NCBI RefSeq assembly: GCF_004361855.1
Contig: NZ_SNWQ01000002.1
Span: forward strand, 248,001-312,000
Direction of reading: 5' to 3'
Length of the DNA stretch: 64,000 nucleotides
Origin: Kribbella caucasensis
Lineage (GTDB): Bacteria; Actinomycetota; Actinomycetes; Propionibacteriales; Kribbellaceae
Shown: positions 1-9,254 of the stretch, in pieces
Layout: each line of letters starts with the position of its first letter
Numbering within the stretch: position 1 is the stretch's first letter
Program-made: the position numbers and the translations under genes
The notes under the pieces: generated by a model
What the model was told of the DNA's origin: nothing
Databases searched by the model: none
The model's input: the letters and a program-made list of their open reading frames with translations, nothing else

Positions 1-909
1 CTGGCCCGGGAGCGCGACACGATAGCACCGGTGATGGTCCGGGTCACCGCGGGCGTCGAGGCGCACACCCACGAGTACATCGCGACCGCACACGAGGACC
101 AGAAGTTCGGTTTCTCGATCACCTCCGGCGCCGCCTATGAAGCCGTTGCCCGAGTCAACGAAGCACCCGAGCTCGACCTGCTCGGGCTGCACTCGCACAT
201 CGGCTCGCAGATCTTCGACTCATCCGGTTTCGAGGTGGCCGCGAAGCGCGTGATCGCCTTGCACGCAAGGGTTTCCGATGAGCTGGGCGTCGACATGCCG
301 GAGCTCGACCTCGGTGGTGGTTTCGGGATCGCGTACACCACCCAGGACGACCCGTCGGACCCGGCGCAGCTCGCAACCGAGATGGGCAAGATCGTCGAGC
401 ACGAGTGCCGCGCGCAGGAGGTCGACGTACCAAAGGTGTCGATCGAACCGGGCCGCGCGATCGTCGGACCGGCCGTCTGCACGGTCTACACGGTCGGTAC
501 GGTCAAGCAGGTCGCGCTCGATTACGGTGCCGAGCGCACCTATGTGTCAGTCGACGGCGGGATGAGCGACAACATCCGCACCGCCCTGTACGACGCGGAC
601 TACTCCTGCACCATCGCCAACCGGTACTCCGATGCCGAGCCCACGCTGGCCCGGGTGGTCGGCAAGCACTGCGAGTCCGGTGACATCGTGGTGAAGGACG
701 AGTTCCTGCCGTCCGACCTGGCCCCGGGCGACCTGATCGCCGTACCGGGGACCGGGGCGTACTGCAGGTCGATGGCGAGCAACTACAACCACGTACCGCG
801 GCCACCGGTGATCGCGGTCAAGGACGGTCGCACCCGCGTCGTCGTACGCCGGGAAACCGAAGACGACCTGCTGATGCTGGACATGGGAGTTGAGGGGCAT
901 GTCTCCTAG
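1..909 (+). CDS. lysA: Diaminopimelate decarboxylase, 5'-truncated by window edge
   Basis: Last step of lysine synthesis: PLP-dependent decarboxylation of meso-diaminopimelate to L-lysine in the cytoplasm. The frame is open from base 1, so the N-terminal part (including the PLP-lysine region) lies outside the window; about 302 residues are visible. Seen here: the barrel segment LGLHSHIGSQIFD, the glycine loop DLGGGFGIAY, SIEPGRAIVGPA (PLP phosphate binding), SVDGGMSDNIRTALYDADY, the catalytic-cysteine segment KHCESGDIV and GTGAYCRSMASNYNHVPRPP, all typical of fold-III DAP decarboxylases. It sits directly upstream of the homoserine/threonine genes, which share the aspartate pathway; a 150-bp gap separates it from hom. 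Function confidence is high; only the start is missing. Confidence 0.95.
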   Translation: MARERDTIAPVMVRVTAGVEAHTHEYIATAHEDQKFGFSITSGAAYEAVARVNEAPELDLLGLHSHIGSQIFDSSGFEVAAKRVIALHARVSDELGVDMPELDLGGGFGIAYTTQDDPSDPAQLATEMGKIVEHECRAQEVDVPKVSIEPGRAIVGPAVCTVYTVGTVKQVALDYGAERTYVSVDGGMSDNIRTALYDADYSCTIANRYSDAEPTLARVVGKHCESGDIVVKDEFLPSDLAPGDLIAVPGTGAYCRSMASNYNHVPRPPVIAVKDGRTRVVVRRETEDDLLMLDMGVEGHVS

Positions 910-1059
910 CCCCGTGCGTGCTGCGCTGCACTCGGCGGCGCACCTCGCTGCACTGGTGCAAAGGTCACGATGCTCCGCATCGAGCCCTTCACCCCAGCAC
1001 ACCGAGCCACACCCCCGAGCACATGCTCGCGACTGCACGGGACTAGGAGACATGCCCCT

Positions 1060-2352
1060 GTGAACGAGAAACCCCTCAAGGTTGCGCTGCTGGGTTGTGG
1101 CGTCGTCGGGACCGAGGTGGTCCGGATCCTCACCGACCAGGCCGAGCACCTCGCCGCCCGCGTCGGCGCGCCGCTGGAGATCGCCGGCATCGCCGTACGC
1201 CGGCCCGGGCGCGCGCGGGATATCGCGGTGGACCCTTCGCTGATCACGACCGACGCGCAGGCCCTGGTCTCGCGCGGCGACCTGGACATCGTGATCGAGG
1301 TGATCGGTGGGATCGAACCGGCTCGCGGCCTGATCCTCACCGCGCTCGAGCACGGCGCCTCCGTGGTCACCGCGAACAAGGCGCTGCTCGCCGAGGACGG
1401 CCCGGCCCTGTTCGCCGCCGCCGAGAAGTACCAGCGCGACCTGTACTTCGAGGCGTCCGTCGCCGGTGCGATCCCGATCCTGCGTCCATTGCGCGAGTCG
1501 CTGGCCGGGGACGACGTGACCCGGGTGATGGGCATCGTCAACGGCACCACGAACTACATCCTGGACAAGATGGACTCCACCGGCGCCGGGTTCGACGAGG
1601 CGCTCGAGGAGGCCCAGGCACTCGGGTACGCCGAGGCGGATCCGACTGCGGACATCGAGGGATTCGACGCCGCCGCCAAGGCCGCGCTGCTGGCGAGTTT
1701 GGCCTTCCACACAAGGGTTTCCATCGCGGATGTGCATCGCGAGGGCATCACCGAGGTGTCGGCGACCGACATCGCCTCGGCCCGCGAGATGGGCTGCGTG
1801 GTCAAGTCGCTGGCGATCTGCGAGCTGGACGAGGCGACCGACTCGGTGAGCGCCCGGGTCTACCCGGCGATGATCCCGTTGACCCATCCGCTGGCGTCCG
1901 TCCGCGACGCGTTCAACGCCGTTTTCGTGGAATCCAAGGCGGCCGGCCAGCTGATGTTCTATGGTCGTGGGGCCGGCGGCGCCCCGACGGCCAGTGCTGT
2001 CCTCGGGGATCTGGTGTCCGCCGCGCGCAACCGGCTCAAGGGTGTGCCGGGGGTCGGCGAGTCGTCGTACACCCAGCGGTCGGTCCGGCCGATGGGGGAC
2101 GCGCTGACCCGGTATCACGTGTCGCTGGACGTGGCCGACAAGGCCGGTGTACTGGCGGCGGTGGCGCATGCGTTCGCCGAGCACGACGTGTCGATCCAGA
2201 CCGTCCGCCAGGAGGGCCGGGGTGGTGATGCGCAGCTCGTGGTGGTCACACACACCGCCACCGACGCCGCGCTGTCCGCAACCGTAGAGACCTTGCGTGA
2301 AATGGACATCGTCCGAGAAGTCCTCAGTGTCATGCGGGTTGAAGGAGAATGA
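1060..2352 (+). CDS. hom: Homoserine dehydrogenase
   Basis: Reduces aspartate semialdehyde to homoserine with NAD(P)H, the branch point toward threonine and methionine. The GTG at 1060 is chosen because an AGGAGA ribosome-binding site lies at 1045-1050 and the protein then begins MNEKPLKVALLGCGVVG, placing the Rossmann GxGxxG near residues 12-17; the frame stays open upstream to an ATG at 970 but that stretch has no family similarity. 430 residues. NGTTNYIL and the substrate-binding segment EGFDAAAKAALLASLAF mark the catalytic domain, and a C-terminal ACT domain (about residues 350-430, VSLDVADKAGVLAAVAHAF) is expected to bind threonine for feedback inhibition. Only 3 bp separate its stop from thrC. 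Confidence 0.96.
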   Translation: MNEKPLKVALLGCGVVGTEVVRILTDQAEHLAARVGAPLEIAGIAVRRPGRARDIAVDPSLITTDAQALVSRGDLDIVIEVIGGIEPARGLILTALEHGASVVTANKALLAEDGPALFAAAEKYQRDLYFEASVAGAIPILRPLRESLAGDDVTRVMGIVNGTTNYILDKMDSTGAGFDEALEEAQALGYAEADPTADIEGFDAAAKAALLASLAFHTRVSIADVHREGITEVSATDIASAREMGCVVKSLAICELDEATDSVSARVYPAMIPLTHPLASVRDAFNAVFVESKAAGQLMFYGRGAGGAPTASAVLGDLVSAARNRLKGVPGVGESSYTQRSVRPMGDALTRYHVSLDVADKAGVLAAVAHAFAEHDVSIQTVRQEGRGGDAQLVVVTHTATDAALSATVETLREMDIVREVLSVMRVEGE

Positions 2353-2355
2353 GCC

Positions 2356-3420
2356 ATGGCCCACCAGTGGCGGGGCGTGATCGAGGAGTACCGGGACCGA
2401 TTGCCGGTCACGAGTGAGACCCCAGTAGTCACGCTCGGCGAGGGCGGGACGCCGCTGGTGGCCGCGCAGTGGCTCAGTGAGCAGACCGGCTGCGAGGTCT
2501 GGCTGAAGGTCGAGGGCAACAACCCGACCGGGTCGTTCAAGGACCGCGGGATGACGGTGGCGATCTCGCTGGCCGCGGAGGCCGGGGACAAGGCCGTCGT
2601 CTGCGCCTCGACCGGCAACACGTCCGCCTCGGCCGCCGCGTACGCCGTCCGCGCGGGCCTGCTGCCGTTGGTGATCATCCCGGCCGGCAAGATCGCGAAG
2701 GGCAAGCTGGCCCAGGCGATCGTGCACGGCGCGAAGCTGGTGTCGATCGACGGCGGCTTCGACGCCTGCCTGCGGATCGTTCGCGAGCTGGACAAGTCCT
2801 ACCCGGTCGCGCTGGTGAACTCGGTGAACCCGGCCCGGCTGGAGGGCCAGAAGACCGCTGCCTTCGAAGTCTGCGACGCGCTCGGTGACGCGCCCGACCT
2901 CCATCTCCTGCCGGTCGGCAACGCGGGCAACATCGCGGCCTACTGGAAGGGCTACCTGGAGTACGCGAAGGACAACCTGGCCACCAGGACGCCGCAGATG
3001 TGGGGCTTCCAGGCCGAAGGGGCCGCTCCGATCGTGCGCGGCGCGATCGTCGAGCACCCGGACACCAAGGCCACCGCGATCCGGGTCGGCAACCCGGCCT
3101 CGTGGACGCTCGCCGAGGCCGCCCGGGACGAGTCGGGTGGCCGGATCGAGGCCGTCAGCGACGACCAGATTCTGTCCGCCCAGCGTGATCTGGCCGCCCA
3201 TGAAGGTGTCTTCGTCGAGCCCGCGTCGGCGGCCGGTGTGGCCGGGCTGCTGGCTTCGAAGGCGGCCGGCCGGCTCGACAGCGGGCAGACAGTGGTGATC
3301 ACTGTCACAGGTCACGGCCTGAAGGACATCGACACCGCGCTGTCGTATGCCTTGCCCGTCGAGACGCCGGTGACCGCCGCGGACACCGACGAGGTGGCCC
3401 GCGTCGCCGGACTGATCTGA
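2356..3420 (+). CDS. thrC: Threonine synthase
   Basis: PLP-dependent conversion of O-phosphohomoserine to threonine. 354 residues, the short actinobacterial/Bacillus type. The PLP-binding lysine is K62 in [24 protein letters not shown] forms the phosphate/substrate loop and [15 protein letters not shown] holds the PLP-phosphate glycine loop. Start ATG at 2356 follows GAAGGAGAATGAGCC, so the Shine-Dalgarno lies inside the end of hom and the two are probably translationally coupled. The stop overlaps the thrB start by one base. Order hom-thrC-thrB is the standard actinobacterial threonine operon. Confidence 0.97.
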   Translation: MAHQWRGVIEEYRDRLPVTSETPVVTLGEGGTPLVAAQWLSEQTGCEVWLKVEGNNPTGSFKDRGMTVAISLAAEAGDKAVVCASTGNTSASAAAYAVRAGLLPLVIIPAGKIAKGKLAQAIVHGAKLVSIDGGFDACLRIVRELDKSYPVALVNSVNPARLEGQKTAAFEVCDALGDAPDLHLLPVGNAGNIAAYWKGYLEYAKDNLATRTPQMWGFQAEGAAPIVRGAIVEHPDTKATAIRVGNPASWTLAEAARDESGGRIEAVSDDQILSAQRDLAAHEGVFVEPASAAGVAGLLASKAAGRLDSGQTVVITVTGHGLKDIDTALSYALPVETPVTAADTDEVARVAGLI

Positions 3421-4394
3421 TGGCGCCTGATCTGATGGCGTCGGATCGATCCGGACCGGCGTCCGTCCGGGTCCGGGTGCCCGCGAACTGCGCGAACCTC
3501 GGTCCCGGCTTCGACGCCTTCGGCCTCGCCCTCACCCTGTACGACGAGCTGACGGTGACCGCGGGTGGTTCCGGGGTCACCGTCGACGTGGTTGGTGAGG
3601 GGGCGGGCGAGGTACCGCTCGACGAGTCTCACCTGGTCGTTCAGTCGATCCGGGCCGGGCTGGAGTCGCTCGGCGCGTCCGTGCCCGGTTTCACCCTGCG
3701 TTGCGAGAACCGGATTCCGCACGGTCGTGGCCTGGGGTCGTCGTCGGCCGCGATCGTCGGCGGCATCGCCGCGGCGTACGGGCTCACCGGTACGCCGCTG
3801 GACCGGGATCGCGTGGTCGCGCTGGCAGGAGAGATCGAGGGGCATCCGGACAACGTCGCGGCCGCGACACTCGGTGGATTCACGATTGCTTGGATCGAGG
3901 CGGGGACGGGCCGGGCGATCCGGTTGGAGCCTGTCGCGGGGTTGAGTGGTGTGGTCTACGTGCCGCAGACGAAGGTGCTGACCAAAGAGGCTCGTGGGTT
4001 GCTGCCGGACGTCGTACCGCACAGTGAAGCGGCCGCGAACGCCGGGCGAGCGGCGCTACTGGTTGCGGCCGTGACCGCTCGGCCGGACTTGCTGCTGACG
4101 GCGACGGAGGACCTGCTGCACCAGGAGTACCGGGCCACGGCGATGCCGGAAAGCCTTGCGTTGATGCACAAACTGAGGGGGAGCGATTGGCCGGCGGTGA
4201 TCGGTGGAGCGGGTCCGACAGTTCTCGTCCTGGGCGGCCCAGGTGAGACCTCTGCCGGGATCCCTGCGGTGCCGACGGGTTCACTGCCTGCGGCGCCCGA
4301 TGGGTGGGCGCGGTACGAGCTCGAGGTCGATCCAGTCGGTGTACAGGTCTGGTCAGGTGAGGTGGCCGGCGAAAGTTCGCCGTCGGCGGAATGA
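3420..4394 (+). CDS. thrB: Homoserine kinase (GHMP family)
   Basis: ATP-dependent phosphorylation of homoserine to O-phosphohomoserine, the substrate of ThrC encoded just upstream. 324 residues. GHMP-kinase hallmarks: N-terminal VRVPANCANLGPGFDAFGLA, the ATP-binding glycine/serine loop PHGRGLGSSSAAIVGG and the C-terminal GGAGPTVLVL motif. The ATG at 3420 overlaps the thrC stop by one base; a second in-frame ATG at 3435 (MASDRSG) could be the true start since the first five residues look dispensable. Last gene of the threonine operon; a 300-bp gap follows before rho. Confidence 0.95.
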   Translation: MAPDLMASDRSGPASVRVRVPANCANLGPGFDAFGLALTLYDELTVTAGGSGVTVDVVGEGAGEVPLDESHLVVQSIRAGLESLGASVPGFTLRCENRIPHGRGLGSSSAAIVGGIAAAYGLTGTPLDRDRVVALAGEIEGHPDNVAAATLGGFTIAWIEAGTGRAIRLEPVAGLSGVVYVPQTKVLTKEARGLLPDVVPHSEAAANAGRAALLVAAVTARPDLLLTATEDLLHQEYRATAMPESLALMHKLRGSDWPAVIGGAGPTVLVLGGPGETSAGIPAVPTGSLPAAPDGWARYELEVDPVGVQVWSGEVAGESSPSAE

Positions 4395-4701
4395 TCCGGA
4401 TCTGACACGCGTTATACCTCCCGAGTCTCAGTTGGACCCGGAGTGGTGCTAGTCTCGACTCACCCGATCCCCTCCAGGCGATCGGCAACTCTCGTCGCGA
4501 TCCGGGCTGTGTCCCGGCACCCAGGTGTCACGTGGCGACCCTCCTGTGAACTGAACTTGCGCCGCCTGCGCCGGTGATTTCCGGGGGACTCAGATCGACC
4601 GAGAGCCCTTGTGCCCACGTCGCCGTTTCGTCGGTCGTGGGTGATGATTCCGGGCGATGAGCCTTTCAGGACATCGTCCATCCGTGTGGGAAGGACCTCA
4701 C
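4395..4701 (+). promoter_or_regulatory. Intergenic promoter and long leader of rho
   Basis: A 307-bp gene-free stretch between thrB and rho. An extended -10 element TGCTAGTCT lies at 4447-4455; no good -35 sits at 17 bp. Transcription from there would give a leader of about 240 nt. The leader contains a hairpin CCCACG/CGTGGG at 4614-4641. Long leaders are common for rho because Rho controls its own synthesis, but autoregulation here is inference. The rho start codon is preceded by GGGAAGGA at 4688-4695. Confidence 0.45.
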
Positions 4702-6894
4702 GTGACAGAAACTGTAGAAGCCTCCAGCGGCGCTGCTGCGCCGGCCGATGCCGGCGCCACCACGCGCCGTCGCAAGGCCGGAGGCGGCCTCGAAGGCATG
4801 CTGCTCCCCGAGCTCAAGCAGCTCGCCGGGACGCTCGGCATCAAGGGCACCGGCGCGCTGCGCAAGGGCCAGCTGATCGAGGCGATCAAGGCCGCCCAGG
4901 CGGGTGGCGGCTCGACGAGCGGAACCCGCTCGCGGTCGAGTCAGCCGACGCTGGACGAGGCGGCCGCGGAGCCGGTGGCAGTCAAGGCCGAGGCTCCGGT
5001 GCGGGAGAGCGGCAGCCGCCGTACCCGTGCCACCGCGACGGACACCGCTCAGGCTTCCGCCCCCAAGGCTTCCGCCCCGCAGGCGTCCGTAGCCGAGGCG
5101 CCCGCCGCTCAGGCGTCCGCGGCTCAGGCGTCCGTCGAGACGCAGCCGGCGCCGCAGGTCGCCGCCCAGAACGGCGCGGTGGTGGAGACCGCCGGTACCG
5201 AGAAGGCCGAGCAGACCGACAACCGGTCGGGCAACCGCGATGGCCAGGGCCGCGATGGTGGCCGGGACCGCAGCCGCGGCCGCGACAGCCAGCGGGAAAC
5301 CCAGCGTGACGGTCGCGACCAGAACCGTGACGGCCAGAACCTGCGGGACAACCAGAACCGCGAGCAGAACCGCGACACCCAGAACCGCGACAACCGCGAG
5401 CAGAACCGCGACGGCCGGGACAACCAGAACCGGGACAACCAGAACCGGGACAACCAGAACCGGGACGGAAACCGCGACCAGAACCAGCGCGACAACCGCC
5501 AGGGCGACAACCGCCAGGGCGACACCCGGCAGAGCGATCGCCAGGGCGACCGTCAGGGCGACAACCGCCAGAACGACCGGCAGAACGACCGTGGTGACGA
5601 GGGCGATGGACGCAGGCGTCGTCGCCGCGGCCGCGACCGGGATCGCACCCGCGACGGCCGCGACACCGGCGGCCGCGACACCAGCCGGAACCGGGGCCGC
5701 GGCGAGCGGTTCGACCCGGAGCCGACGGTCAGCGACGACGACGTCCTGGTACCGGCCGCCGGCATCCTCGACGTGCTCGACAACTACGCCTTCGTCCGGA
5801 CCAGCGGCTACCTGCCCGGCCCGAACGACGTGTACGTCGCGCTGTCGATGGTGAAGCGGTACGGCCTGCGCAAGGGCGACGCCATCACCGGTGCGGTGAA
5901 GCAGCCGCAGGAGGGTGAGCGCAAGGAGAAGTTCAACCCGCTGGTCCGGATCGACACCGTGAACGGGTCGGACCCGGAGATCGCCAAGCAGCGGCAGGAC
6001 TTCAACAAGCTGACCCCGCTGTACGCGACCGAGCGGCTCCGGCTCGAGACCGAGCCCGGTGTGCTGACCACCCGGATCGTCGACATCGTCAGCCCGATCG
6101 GCAAGGGCCAGCGCGGCCTGATCGTGTCGCCGCCGAAGGCCGGTAAGACGATGGTGCTGCAGGCACTGGCGAACGCGATCACCACGAACAACCCCGAAGT
6201 ACACCTGATGGTCGTGCTGGTGGACGAGCGGCCTGAAGAGGTCACCGACATGCAGCGCACCGTCAAGGGCGAGGTCATCGCGTCGACCTTCGACCGCCCG
6301 GCCGACGACCACACCACGGTCGCCGAACTGGCGATCGAGCGGGCCAAGCGCCTGGTCGAGCTCGGCCACGACGTGGTCGTCCTGCTCGACTCGATCACCC
6401 GCCTCGGCCGTGCGTACAACATCGCGGCCCCGGCGAGCGGCCGGATCCTGTCCGGTGGTGTCGACTCGTCCGCCCTCTACCCGCCGAAGCGGTTCTTCGG
6501 CGCGGCCCGCAACATCGAGGACGGCGGCTCGCTGACCATCCTGGCGACGGCGCTGATCGAGACCGGCTCCAAGATGGACGAGGTCATCTTCGAGGAGTTC
6601 AAGGGCACCGGCAACATGGAGCTGAGGCTCCGCCGCGAGTTCGCCGACCGCCGGATCTTCCCGTCCATCGACGTGGTCGCCTCCGGTACCCGCCGCGAGG
6701 AACTGCTGATGAGCAAGGACGAGACCCAGGTGGTCTGGAAGCTCCGCCGGGTGCTGTCCGCGCTGGACGGCCAGGCGGCACTGGAGCTCCTGATCGGCAA
6801 GCTCAAGGAGAGCAAGTCGAACATCGAGTTCCTGCTCCAGGTCAACAAGACCACCCCGTCGGCCGGCGGCCGCAACACCGACGACGGCAACTAA
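4702..6894 (+). CDS. rho: Transcription termination factor Rho with large low-complexity insertion
   Basis: Hexameric RNA-dependent ATPase/translocase that releases RNA polymerase. Start chosen as GTG 4702 (MTETVEASSG) with GGGAAGGA upstream; an in-frame ATG at 4657 is less likely. 730 residues versus about 420 in E. coli Rho. A Rho_N helical domain (LPELKQLAGTLGIKG, about residues 30-66) is followed by roughly 280 residues of low complexity: first Ala/Pro/Ser-rich, then Asn-Arg-Asp-Gln repeats, ending in Arg-rich GRRRRRRGRDRDR. The RNA-binding OB domain starts about residue 350 (GILDVLDNYAFVRTSGYLPG). Walker A is PPKAGKT with K482; the Walker B segment is VVVLLDSITRLGRAYN. Actinobacterial Rho proteins commonly carry such an insertion, thought to raise RNA affinity; the Asn/Gln richness here is marked. 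Confidence 0.97.
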   Translation: MTETVEASSGAAAPADAGATTRRRKAGGGLEGMLLPELKQLAGTLGIKGTGALRKGQLIEAIKAAQAGGGSTSGTRSRSSQPTLDEAAAEPVAVKAEAPVRESGSRRTRATATDTAQASAPKASAPQASVAEAPAAQASAAQASVETQPAPQVAAQNGAVVETAGTEKAEQTDNRSGNRDGQGRDGGRDRSRGRDSQRETQRDGRDQNRDGQNLRDNQNREQNRDTQNRDNREQNRDGRDNQNRDNQNRDNQNRDGNRDQNQRDNRQGDNRQGDTRQSDRQGDRQGDNRQNDRQNDRGDEGDGRRRRRRGRDRDRTRDGRDTGGRDTSRNRGRGERFDPEPTVSDDDVLVPAAGILDVLDNYAFVRTSGYLPGPNDVYVALSMVKRYGLRKGDAITGAVKQPQEGERKEKFNPLVRIDTVNGSDPEIAKQRQDFNKLTPLYATERLRLETEPGVLTTRIVDIVSPIGKGQRGLIVSPPKAGKTMVLQALANAITTNNPEVHLMVVLVDERPEEVTDMQRTVKGEVIASTFDRPADDHTTVAELAIERAKRLVELGHDVVVLLDSITRLGRAYNIAAPASGRILSGGVDSSALYPPKRFFGAARNIEDGGSLTILATALIETGSKMDEVIFEEFKGTGNMELRLRREFADRRIFPSIDVVASGTRREELLMSKDETQVVWKLRRVLSALDGQAALELLIGKLKESKSNIEFLLQVNKTTPSAGGRNTDDGN
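5419..5463 (+). repeat. Exact 15-bp tandem repeat (3 copies) within rho
   Basis: Three identical in-frame copies of GACAACCAGAACCGG at 5419-5433, 5434-5448 and 5449-5463, encoding Asp-Asn-Gln-Asn-Arg units. Flanking sequence from about 5300 to 5590 has many degenerate copies of the same unit. Exact nucleotide identity suggests recent replication slippage and a length-variable insertion domain. Confidence 0.9.
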
Positions 6895-6902
6895 AGAGGC
6901 CG

Positions 6903-6935
6903 GGGCGGGCTTGATTGGTATGTGAGAGCCCGCCC
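6903..6935 (+). terminator. Stem-loop terminator after rho
   Basis: Perfect 9-bp inverted repeat GGGCGGGCT (6903-6911) / AGCCCGCCC (6927-6935) with a 15-nt loop, beginning 8 bp after the rho stop. There is no clear T-run after it, as is common for high-GC actinobacterial terminators. Confidence 0.6.
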
Positions 6936-7013
6936 GTGGCACACTTGTCTGTCGGTTCCGGTTCACGTCTGCGCCCGCGGACGACCCGGGACACCTGAGA
7001 CCTAGGAGATCCC

Positions 7014-7220
7014 TTGAAGAGCGACATCCACCCGACGTACGTGATGACCACGGTGACCTGCACCTGTGGCGCGACGTTCCAGACCCGCTCCACCGCGGAG
7101 AACGGCGTCATCCACGCCGACGTCTGCTCGCAGTGCCACCCGTTCTACACGGGCAAGCAGAAGATCCTCGACACCGGCGGCCGCGTCGCCCGGTTCGAAA
7201 AGCGCTACGCCAAGAAGTAG
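7014..7220 (+). CDS. rpmE: 50S ribosomal protein L31, zinc-binding form
   Basis: Structural protein of the large ribosomal subunit. 68 residues, normal for the family. The start is TTG at 7014, supported by AGGAG at 7004-7008 and by the conserved N-terminus [10 protein letters not shown]. Four cysteines C16, C18, C38 and C41 (CTC...CSQC) make this the zinc-containing (C+) form, which in many bacteria is replaced by a zinc-free paralogue under zinc starvation; no such paralogue is in the window. HPFYTGKQK is the family signature. It lies between rho and prfA as in other actinobacteria. Confidence 0.97.
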   Translation: MKSDIHPTYVMTTVTCTCGATFQTRSTAENGVIHADVCSQCHPFYTGKQKILDTGGRVARFEKRYAKK

Positions 7221-7228
7221 CCGTCCCA

Positions 7229-7280
7229 CCGCGCGCCGGTCCGCGCCCCCGCTGAGGGGTCGCAGCGGACCGGCGCGCGG
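7229..7280 (+). terminator. Strong intrinsic terminator after rpmE
   Basis: A 16-bp perfect inverted repeat, left arm 7229-7244 and right arm 7265-7280 (CCGCGCGCCGGTCCGC and its complement), with an additional CCCC/GGGG pairing in the loop, followed immediately by TTTCTGT. It starts 9 bp after the rpmE stop and isolates rpmE from prfA, whose start is 58 bp further on. Confidence 0.88.
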
Positions 7281-7338
7281 TTTCTGTGTCCACACACCTG
7301 ACTGCTGGCTGTGTCCTCACCAAGAAGGGAGTGCCCAG

Positions 7339-8418
7339 ATGTTCGAGGCCGTACAGACCCTGAAGGCCGAGTACGCCGACCTGGAACGGCGGATGTCCGA
7401 CCCCGACCTGCACTCCGACCAGGCCCAGGCCCGCAAGGTCGGCAAGCGGTACGCCGCGCTGGCCCCGGTGGTCCGCACGTATGACGAGTGGCTGCAGACC
7501 GCCGACGACATCGAGGCCGCCAACGAACTCGCCGCCGAGGACCCGGCGTTCGCCGACGAGGCCGCGAAGCTGGCGACCCGCCGCGAGGAGCTGGCCGAGA
7601 AACTCCGGCTGCTCCTGGTCCCACGCGACCCGGGCGACGACAAGGACGCGATCCTCGAGATCAAGGCCGGCGAGGGCGGCGACGAGTCGGCCCTGTTCGC
7701 GGGCGATCTGCTGAAGATGTACCTGAAGTACGCCGAGTCGCAGAACTGGAAGACCGAGGTGCTGGACTCCGCCGAGTCCGACCTGGGCGGCTACAAGTCG
7801 ATCACCGTCGCGGTGAAGGCCAAAGGAACCCCCGAGCCCGGCGAAGCGCCGTACGCGAAGCTGAAGTTCGAAGGCGGCGTGCACCGGGTCCAGCGGGTGC
7901 CGGTGACCGAGTCGCAGGGCCGGATCCACACCTCCGCGGCCGGTGTGCTGGTGCTCCCGGAGGCCGAGGAGGTCGACGTGGAGATCGACGCCAACGACCT
8001 GCGCATCGATGTCTTCCGCTCGTCCGGTCCAGGCGGTCAGAGCGTCAACACCACCGACTCCGCGGTCCGGATCACCCACCTGCCGACCGGCATCGTGGTC
8101 TCGATGCAGAACGAGAAATCCCAGCTGCAGAACCGCGAACAGGCCATGCGCGTACTCCGCTCCCGGCTGCTCGCCGCCGCTCAGGAAGCCGCCGATCAGG
8201 AAGCATCGGACGCCCGCCGTTCGCAGATCCGCACGGTCGACCGGTCCGAGCGGGTCCGCACCTACAACTTCCCGGAGAACCGTTTCTCCGACCACCGCGT
8301 CGGCTACAAGGCGCACAACCTCGACCAGGTCCTCGGCGGCGACCTGGCCCCGGTGATCCAGGCGCTGACCGACGCCGACATGGCCGCCCGGCTGGACGCG
8401 GTCGAGTCCTCCCGGTGA
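7339..8418 (+). CDS. prfA: Peptide chain release factor 1
   Basis: Recognises UAA and UAG in the ribosomal A site and triggers peptidyl-tRNA hydrolysis. 359 residues from ATG 7339, preceded by GAAGGGAG; the frame is open further upstream through the rpmE terminator, which cannot be coding. The catalytic GGQ motif is at residues 232-234 ([20 protein letters not shown]); the conserved C-terminal region includes [18 protein letters not shown]. Its glutamine Q234 is the expected substrate of the methyltransferase encoded by the next gene, with which it overlaps by 4 bp (GTGA), so the two are probably co-translated. Confidence 0.97.
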   Translation: MFEAVQTLKAEYADLERRMSDPDLHSDQAQARKVGKRYAALAPVVRTYDEWLQTADDIEAANELAAEDPAFADEAAKLATRREELAEKLRLLLVPRDPGDDKDAILEIKAGEGGDESALFAGDLLKMYLKYAESQNWKTEVLDSAESDLGGYKSITVAVKAKGTPEPGEAPYAKLKFEGGVHRVQRVPVTESQGRIHTSAAGVLVLPEAEEVDVEIDANDLRIDVFRSSGPGGQSVNTTDSAVRITHLPTGIVVSMQNEKSQLQNREQAMRVLRSRLLAAAQEAADQEASDARRSQIRTVDRSERVRTYNFPENRFSDHRVGYKAHNLDQVLGGDLAPVIQALTDADMAARLDAVESSR

Positions 8419-9254
8419 ACGCACGCCAACTCATCGCCGCCGCCTCCACCCGGCTGGCCGATGCGGGCGTCGCCTCACCCGACTACGACGCCACCGAACT
8501 CCTCGCCTTCGTCTGCGGCGTCTCCCGGACTCGCCTGAGCCTGATCGAGATCACCGCCGACCAGCAGACCCGGTACGACGAGTTGGTGGCGCGCCGAGCA
8601 CAACGCGAACCGCTGCAACACCTGACTGGCACAGCCGCGTTCCGGTACCGCGAGCTCGCGGTCGGCCCCGGCGTCTTCGTGCCGCGCCCCGAGACCGAAG
8701 TACTGGTCGGCTGGATCCTCGATCGGCTGGCCGACGTGAAGTCGCCGCTGGTGGTCGACCTGTGCTCCGGTTCCGGCGCAATCGCGGGTGCGGTCGCCAC
8801 CGAACGCCCCGACAGCACCGTGCACGCGGTCGAACTGTCGCCCGAAGCGTGTGTCTGGGCTCGCCGCAACCTCGAAGGAACCGGTGCGACCCTGCACGAG
8901 CGCGACATCGACGGTTGCCTCCCGGAACTGGACGGCCGGGTCGACGCGGTGATCGCCAACCCGCCGTACATCCCGTTGACCGCCTGGGAATCCGTCACCA
9001 CCGAGGTGCGCGACCACGACCCCGCGCTGGCCCTGTGGTCCGGTGACGACGGCCTCGACGAGATCAAGGTCGTCGCCGCGACCGCCGGCCGGCTGCTCAG
9101 ACCCGGTGGCTGGTTCGGCTGCGAACACGCCGACGTCCAAGGCGAGTCGGCCCCCGCCGTCTTCGCAGCCACCGGCCTCTTCACCGAGGTCCGCGACCAA
9201 CTCGACCTCTCCGGCCGCCACCGCTTCACCACCGGCCGCCGCATTCACTCGTAG
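8415..9254 (+). CDS. prmC: Release factor glutamine methyltransferase
   Basis: SAM-dependent N5-methylation of the glutamine of the GGQ motif in release factors. 279 residues from GTG 8415, whose start overlaps the prfA stop (GTGA). The class-I methyltransferase domain has [16 protein letters not shown] (SAM-binding motif I) and the NPPY motif at residues 182-185, diagnostic of amide-nitrogen methylation; the N-terminal helical domain (residues 1-75) is the release-factor binding region. Its 3' end overlaps by 10 bp with the convergent lipoprotein gene, so no separate terminator is present. Confidence 0.95.
   Translation: MNARQLIAAASTRLADAGVASPDYDATELLAFVCGVSRTRLSLIEITADQQTRYDELVARRAQREPLQHLTGTAAFRYRELAVGPGVFVPRPETEVLVGWILDRLADVKSPLVVDLCSGSGAIAGAVATERPDSTVHAVELSPEACVWARRNLEGTGATLHERDIDGCLPELDGRVDAVIANPPYIPLTAWESVTTEVRDHDPALALWSGDDGLDEIKVVAATAGRLLRPGGWFGCEHADVQGESAPAVFAATGLFTEVRDQLDLSGRHRFTTGRRIHS

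Noticed and set aside
910-1059. Gap between lysA and hom considered as a riboswitch or threonine attenuator
   Set aside because: No Thr/Ile-rich leader peptide, terminator hairpin with T-run or known riboswitch core could be found; only small palindromes such as GAGCACATGCTC.
547-3315. Minus-strand open frame of 922 codons
   Set aside because: It is antisense to lysA, hom and thrC, all of which have clear family motifs; its translation is Arg/Gly/Asp-rich text with no domain, as expected for the complementary frame of high-GC genes.
5300-5600. Repeats in rho considered as a CRISPR-like or satellite array
   Set aside because: Units are short, contiguous, in frame and encode the Rho insertion; no spacers of constant length.
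4666-6966. Minus-strand open frame of 766 codons with a hydrophobic Val/Ala/Leu stretch
   Set aside because: It is the complement of rho; the hydrophobic part is the antisense of the NRD/QN repeats, not real membrane helices.
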